NCBI RefSeq assembly: GCF_000004075.3
Contig: NC_026655.2
Location: 16,663,489-16,727,488 of the forward strand
Origin: Cucumis sativus
Taxonomy: Eukaryota; Streptophyta; Magnoliopsida; Cucurbitales; Cucurbitaceae
Length of the DNA stretch: 64,000 bases
Direction of reading: 5' to 3'
The position numbers and the translations under genes are program-made. How positions within the stretch are numbered: the first letter of the stretch is position 1; each line of letters starts with the position of its first letter. The notes below the pieces were generated by a model. It searched no databases. It saw only the letters and a list, made by a program, of their open reading frames with translations, and was not told the DNA's origin. Below, piece after piece: positions 58,527 to 64,000 of the stretch.

Positions 58527-59520
58527 GAGAACGGCAGGTAAGTTGATGGTTGAAATCAAGTGGCGACGGCCAATCAGCCACGTCGAAGCTTTTTTTTTTT
58601 TTCCTTTTTTGGCTCCAAATTTAAAACTCTCTTATGTTATCGACTAAAATTCTGAGCTTCCTTTTTATTTATCAAATTAGCTTAAAATGTGAACCTAAAA
58701 GAGATTCATGCAGCTTCTCTTCTACCCACACTGACCCTATTATACCCCAATCCACATTATCATATATTTCACGTAATTATAGTATATATTGAATATGTGG
58801 TGTATATTTTATGAATAGAAGATTCTTATATCAATTTGTTTATGTATTTTATTTAAATACTCATATCTTACGTAATAAATACTATGTTACGTTTGAAACA
58901 ATAGTGATTATGTATGAAAGTTGTTTATATTGAAGAAAAAATTATGTTGAGTATATGTAATATATGTCATTCAAACATTAGTAATACATGTCATTAAAAC
59001 ATAGTTAATATATGTCATTAAAATATTAGTTGTTCTTTGGTATATGTAATGTTAAAGAAAACTCAATATATTTGCGATGTAGGAACTTTGATGAAAGAAT
59101 AAAAGATCTAGGGACTTGTATGAAAAAGTGGTTGAATGTTAAATTAGTTTAGGAATAGTATATATGAAACAATACATTGTATATTTTATGAATGAAAGGT
59201 TATGTTATCAAATTGTTAAATTGGTTTATGTATTTTATTTCAAATATTCATATTATATGTAATAAATACTAAGTTATATTTCACACAATTCTTTATAGCT
59301 ATTTACTATATAAATATATATTTTAAACTCAAATTCTATCGAAATTATGTAGTTTACAATATATTTAAAATATAAATGTTTATATGACTAACAACTTAAT
59401 ATTATTATATGATAAACAAAATAACAAAAAAATTATCGAAGGAAAAAGTTCGGATGTCTTACTCTATATCATTATATATGTGTTATTGTATATATGAAGT
59501 AGTAGATATGTGTAACCAAT
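58527..59520. other. PPR promoter and gene-free AT-rich repeat
   Basis: The first 200 bases hold the PPR leader and a T run (58591-58604). From 58790 to 59400 a roughly 370-bp imperfect duplication is visible: gtgtatattttatgaatag with tttatgtattttatttaaat and gtaataaatactatgttacg at 58800-58890 recurs, altered, at 59170-59270. Three ttagtaatacatgtcattaa-type words lie at 58980-59030. No gene is seen. Confidence 0.6.
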
Positions 59521-60130
59521 CACTAGTACAAAAGTGGTCTACAACGACAGTTATTTACTGTCGTAAACGAATTTCGCGACAGTTATTTTCAGTCATAGAA
59601 GCGGGAGTCATGGAAAGTCGTTCGACGACAGTTTTCGAAAACTATCGCAATAGGTTATTTTATGACATGAAATAAATGTCGTTAATCAACATTCAACGAC
59701 TTCAAATAACTGTCATAATCTATTTTATGACATTCGATAACTATCATCATTTCTTTATTAACGACAGTTAAATAAATGTCACGAATTCATTTATTGTGAC
59801 ATGTATTATATTGTCATGAATATGTTATTCGCGACAGTTTTTTTTTTTTTTGTAAAAATGTCATTGTTTAGGTATTGAGGACATTTTTTTCCAGTCAACG
59901 ATTGTGCAATCGTGACAGTTTTTCGATAACATTAAATGTCATTGTTTTGCTATTGACGACATTTTTTTGCAGTCAAATATATTGCAATCGTGGCAGTTTT
60001 TTTTGAAAAAAAATTGTCATTGTTTACCTATTGACGACATGTTATTCCTGTCACATATAGAGCAATCGTGACAATTTATTTTGTTAAATAACTGTCATCG
60101 TTCTCCAATTTACAACAACTAATAACTATC
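59521..60130. repeat. CACTA terminus and subterminal repeat region
   Basis: The words gacagtta, aactgtc, tgacagttttt and tgtcattgtt recur at least fifteen times in alternating orientation, beginning a few bases inside the CACTA end. In this superfamily such repeats are binding sites for the element's DNA-binding protein. Confidence 0.85.
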
Positions 60131-62076
60131 ACATTTCTCAATTTCCTATAGTTTTATCATGTTCTCCATGCAGCTCCACCATTACACGAACCATTAGAAT
60201 GACAATAATGTAGCTGAGAATGACAAATTTGAAATTATACAAGTTTCACACCAATGTACAAGAAAATAGCCAACACTTTAATATATATACACTATAATAC
60301 GATTTATAATATTTGTACATCTTAATACAAGTTTCAATAATCCACATGTACGAAATACTAGCCCTTAATCAAAAAATATCTTAAATAGCATTCGAATATA
60401 TTTGACTGGACCAATCGAGAATGTTCGTTTCTGGAAATGATATTTGAAACAAAACTCATGAACTTGTCGACTCCAGTTGAACCTACAAAGAATCCATAAC
60501 ACATACGTACAGTCAATGAATAACTAAATCAACGTCTCAACAAAATACAGAACACAAACAAGAACTTCAACACTTGATTCCATGAAATGAAAAGAGAAGA
60601 CCATGAGGACTATATTAGGCAAACACAAACAAACAAAAACATATTGCTACTCTTTCTCTCTAGAATACACATACCAAAAACATACCCAGCTCACTCTCCC
60701 ATTCTCTATTCATTTTACTACCCCACTCATGGTGGTCCCTCTTCAAATCTGATAATGAAAATGAAGTTCCTAAGAAGAGGAGAAAGAGATCAAGGAGAAG
60801 AAGAACGTCCAACCAAATGGCCACTGCAAATTGAACAACTTCTTGGGTTGTTCCTAGTCCTTAGAACAAAACAGCCTACGACAATACATGTACGACAATT
60901 TGTAATCCTTAGAGTTAAACAGTTTGTATTATGCAATCATCGCCAATAAAGATGAACTATGAATAATCATGTACCAATTCTCTCAAATTATTAAAACGAA
61001 TAGGAAGATTACAGCAACTACTCAGGTTCAGGAACAAAAAAAGTGCTACAGCGATTGAAGGGTTCATGTGCAAGCCATACATGTATTGACATACCATTCA
61101 TTGTTGGTTTGCGACAATGTAGGTCTATAGCGTCTTACTTGAATGAAGTGCCCAGCATTATCCCATGTGTATGACAAAGCTGTCCATATTTTGGAAGACC
61201 GCAGTTCTGAATTACAAAAACCAATTAGACAGCACATTGCAAAAACATACATCTCTAATCCCCAATCCATATATTAAACATTCAAAGGTAGTGAACCAAG
61301 GACACAAGCAAATAATCACCTTCTGCAGTTATTTGATTGCAAGAAGATTCATATCCCAATGCAGTATGGCACCAAATACCATAATTCCATGAGCCAGTCA
61401 CATATATATCGAACTCTTCCTAAGAAACCTATAAGCAAACACACATTCATATCCACTTACTCAAAGGCAAGTCACATATACTTAGATGTGATAAAATAAC
61501 CATTCACTTACCCCTTTCATGCTTAAGTCTGTTCAAAAGAATGCGCTTAACATTTTCTTGTGTGTCGTTCGGGTTTAACAAAATTATATTAACAAAAAAA
61601 AAACCCACAAAATACTTCAAAAAATGTTGTTTCCTAATCCGGTGCTAAGCACGATGTACGTGCTTAGAAAGGAACTCCGCCAATTCCGATCTAACTTCAT
61701 CGATTTCATCTTGACAGTACGTACGAGGTAAACTTTTCATCTGTAAATAATAAAGTGGTTAAGAATTATTTTCATTCCAAACAATGACATAAAGTGGTTC
61801 GAAAACTCTAATACTTACGACATCTACAATCGAAGTACTCCTCGCAGAAATTATGTCCCGCATGAATCGCATAACATAGTACCCGCATTCTACCACCCTA
61901 TTTTGTTTGGGACACTGGATGTAGAATACAAAAAATACATGTGAAACGTTTAAATTAATAACTTATTTACGACTACCCTACTGGTCAATGCCACATACCT
62001 TAACAACCTTCCAACTCGGTTTTTTCTTCTTTGATATATCGAATGACCTACCACATAATATAAGATTGTTACATAA
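60131..62076. mobile_element. CACTA element interior without recognised gene
   Basis: The region lies between the subterminal repeats and the 3' end of the accessory gene. Open frames of 60-120 codons occur at 60587-60949 (+) and 61064-61270 (-), but none shows family features I recognise. It may include the 3' untranslated region of the minus-strand gene or additional decayed exons. Confidence 0.55.
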
Positions 62077-63441
62077 TTACATAATAGGGTCTTCTTCTTC
62101 CTCATCTCCTTTTGTACACTCATCTTTTTTCATTCTATGCAACTCCGCTTCTAGCTCGATAATTCGTTTGACCATTTGATCACGTTCCTCATACACTGTC
62201 CTCTCCTCATTACCTTCTTTACATTCCTTTGGGGTATGGAAATATTGTTTCTTAGTCACGTACTTCCCCACGCCTCGGAGTATGCCCGGACGATCTTTCC
62301 CTCCCAATGCCTGGGTGAGAACATCGTCACCACCAGATAAACTACGTCCCTTCTGGTTGCCCATTAGATCATCCTAAAATAGTGCATGAAATTGAAATTA
62401 AAAGATGTGAAACCATAGTAACAAAAAAACATGGAAATCATAAGTTGCCAAATTTTCTCAACTTGTTAACTTACAATGAGATTGGCAACGTCCATCGTCT
62501 CTTTATCTGGGAACTCTCCCTTACGATCCAACCGTGCATGTTTCCATACTATCGATCGATCTATTTGATCTGACGAAGAAGATGCACGCTACATAAACAA
62601 TATATGTTATATTTGGAATCTAACATCATGAAAACAAAGAACATCTTTAAGGGCAGTTACTTACCAACTCCTCAACCAAATTTGCATACCCCTTGCGAGA
62701 TGTTCTATGGTTGTATTTGTACAGGCTCCTTTTCAGTTTACCGTCTTCACTTTTTTTCTGTGGAAAAAGTTGTATAACCTTTATTAAATTAACATATTTG
62801 TGTAACAAATTGTACATAAAGTATAAGAAAATGTTTGGATATCCATACGTACTTCAAAATCTTCCTTCAACCGTGAAGCCACAAATTCATCCCAATGGTC
62901 TTGATCGATGAATGAGTATTCCGCTGGTGGGTGTTTTAATTTCTTCACATCGTCCTTAAATGGAAGTACGTACGTAGTTGTCAATCTCGACTTGAACCCA
63001 CGATAGCATACTCCCGCGTTTTGAAGTATGCTTTTCTTCGACTTGGGGTCAAGAATGAAGCCGGCCTACAAAAAAAAAAAAGAAAATCAAATGTATTAAA
63101 TCTGTTGAAGTTCGTAGTTTAACCTAAAAACAGTCAGTAAGAAGCATTTTTACCTCAATCAATTCATAAATTTTATCCTTTATCTCTATTGGAACAGCAT
63201 GCCAAGTAGAGTACGTGATAGGAACGTGAAACCTTACGGTCGTTCCAATAAAACTCTTCAACTTCGTTGCATTCGGTCCAATCGGTTGACCTAGTTCATT
63301 GTACTGAATAACCATTCTCCGTCCCTCACTACTAAAACGTGTTATATCTTTCATTCCCGTAGGGCCACGTTTCTTTTTCTCGCTACTAGTTTCCCCTCTT
63401 TTAATGGGTGTAGCAACCTCATCATCATCTGAATGAACCAT
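62077..63441 (-). CDS. CACTA transposon accessory protein (Transposase_24/Ptta type), apparently intact
   Basis: Five exons on the minus strand, 63441-63154, 63065-62853, 62757-62665, 62588-62475 and 62373-62077, are all multiples of three and joined at GT-AG sites, giving 334 residues. The start MVHSDDDEVATPIKRG leads to the core blocks KDITRFSSEGRRMVIQYNEL, GQPIGPNATKLKSFIGTTVR, VPITYSTWHAVP and KDKIYELIE. Further on come DPKSKKSILQNAGVCYRGFK, HWDEFVASRLKEDFE, HRTSRKGYANLVEEL and DPIM at the end, after an acidic coiled region (MVKRIIELEAELHRMKKDE). This is the plant Ptta/En/Spm Transposase_24 type, thought to help bind element ends. No stop or frameshift is seen, unlike the left copy. Start choice: Met at 63441 follows an acceptor-like ttgcag. 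Confidence 0.85.
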
Positions 63442-64000
63442 TACTGCAAACATACATGTGATTTAAAACATAATAGATGTGATTTAATTGTAAATGTGAA
63501 ATATGAAATAACCAAAAAAGTGTTAACATAACTAAACATTAATAAACCCTTGGTTCTCAAAGAAAATAGGAAACAATTCAGATAAACTTAATTAGGCAAA
63601 ATTCACACTAAATATGGTAAAGCACATAACACTTTCAAATTAGAACATCTACTACATAAAATTCTCCGAAATTTGAAAACAAAGAAAGTATTGAACATGA
63701 AAAGAAAACTTGATAACGGTACATTCTGAAGTAGTCATCTCTGAAAATGGAATAGTCCTACAAAGAAGAATAAAACAACAATAATTAACTCATTTGTGGG
63801 GATAGTCAATTGGTAACCCATGTGCCTTCACAGTCAGGTCTAGCATATGTTTCACCACCTTCGTCATAATCAAAAGTTGTGTGGTAAGAAGAGAGTGGGG
63901 GATAGTGAGGCAAGATGTCACTTATGTCATCATCAACACATTTGTGGGGAAAGTCCTTCTCGGGTGGCATCACAACAACCGACCATCTTGGATCAACAGG
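63442..64000 (-). mobile_element. CACTA element, upstream part of the right copy
   Basis: This is non-coding sequence upstream of the accessory gene, aligning with about 721-1329 of the window. The transposase (DUF4216 end) would start just beyond the right edge by comparison with 1300-1620 of the left copy. Confidence 0.75.

Larger units (their letters stand above)
59521..64000 (-). mobile_element. CACTA (En/Spm) transposon, right copy, runs off window
   Basis: The element starts at 59521 with CACTAGTACAAAAGTGG, a recognisable CACTA terminus. About 600 bases (59540-60130) rich in cgacagttattt, tgtcataa and cgtgacagtttttt motifs in both orientations follow, i.e. subterminal transposase-binding repeats. 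The accessory gene lies on the minus strand at 62077-63441. From 62726 to 64000 the sequence parallels window positions 1-1329, so the transposase gene should follow outside the window, ordered as in the left copy. The region 60130-62076 holds no convincing gene. Confidence 0.9.

Noticed and set aside
60587-60949. 120-codon frame inside the right CACTA copy as a further transposon gene
   Set aside because: It has no recognisable domain, lies on the strand opposite to the element's genes, and its composition resembles non-coding sequence.
1-64000. CRISPR arrays, bacterial operons or organelle DNA insertions
   Set aside because: Spacer-repeat structure is absent, all genes are intron-bearing or of plant nuclear families, and no rRNA or photosynthesis gene fragment was recognised.

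Overview
The window looks like nuclear chromosomal DNA of a flowering plant. It is AT-rich, its genes are split by GT-AG introns, and it carries a nuclear-type tRNA and several plant transposon classes. The flavour of the repeats (a plant-transposon/envelope-like ORF, an LTR starting TGTAAGACCC, a GGTTGGGTTGG MITE) makes me think of Cucurbitaceae. That taxonomic call is inference from memory, not a search result.

Five protein-coding genes and one tRNA look intact. They are a four-helix TMEM128-like membrane protein (15667-17740, four exons), an F-box/kelch protein matching Arabidopsis At1g55270/SAGL1 (22249-25450, two exons), a small ALBA-domain nucleic-acid-binding protein matching At2g34160 (29197-30836, five exons), a membrane-anchored type III J-protein with DUF1977 (37568-38653, no intron in the CDS), a PLS-type PPR protein on the minus strand (56181-58526, no intron) and tRNA-Ser(AGA) (54990-55071). 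They show no operon-like or shared-pathway logic; they are ordinary plant genes separated by repeats.

Mobile DNA fills most of the rest. Both window edges hold direct-oriented copies of one CACTA (En/Spm) transposon family. The left copy (1-4134) has a visibly broken TNP2-type transposase. The right copy begins at a recognisable CACTA terminus at 59521 and carries an apparently intact five-exon second gene (Transposase_24 type, 334 codons). A second CACTA family contributes two inverted copies of one terminus (9482 and 47601). Copia-type LTR retrotransposon remnants lie at about 5630-6142, 31750-34560 (minus), 34800-36050 and 43430-45810. hAT-like MITEs and several tandem repeats are scattered through the intergenic DNA.

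The less expected items are an intron-retaining broken copy of the snoRNP/U4 protein gene SNU13 (49773-51308), a six-and-a-half copy array of a roughly 182-bp repeat (42275-43420), a perfect 33-bp-arm hairpin (8588-8663), a fresh-looking 73-bp triplication just upstream of the tRNA gene, and a broken envelope-like/plant-transposon ORF next to an LTR edge. I found no evidence for a new multi-gene biological system. The window is best read as ordinary genes in a repeat-rich plant region.
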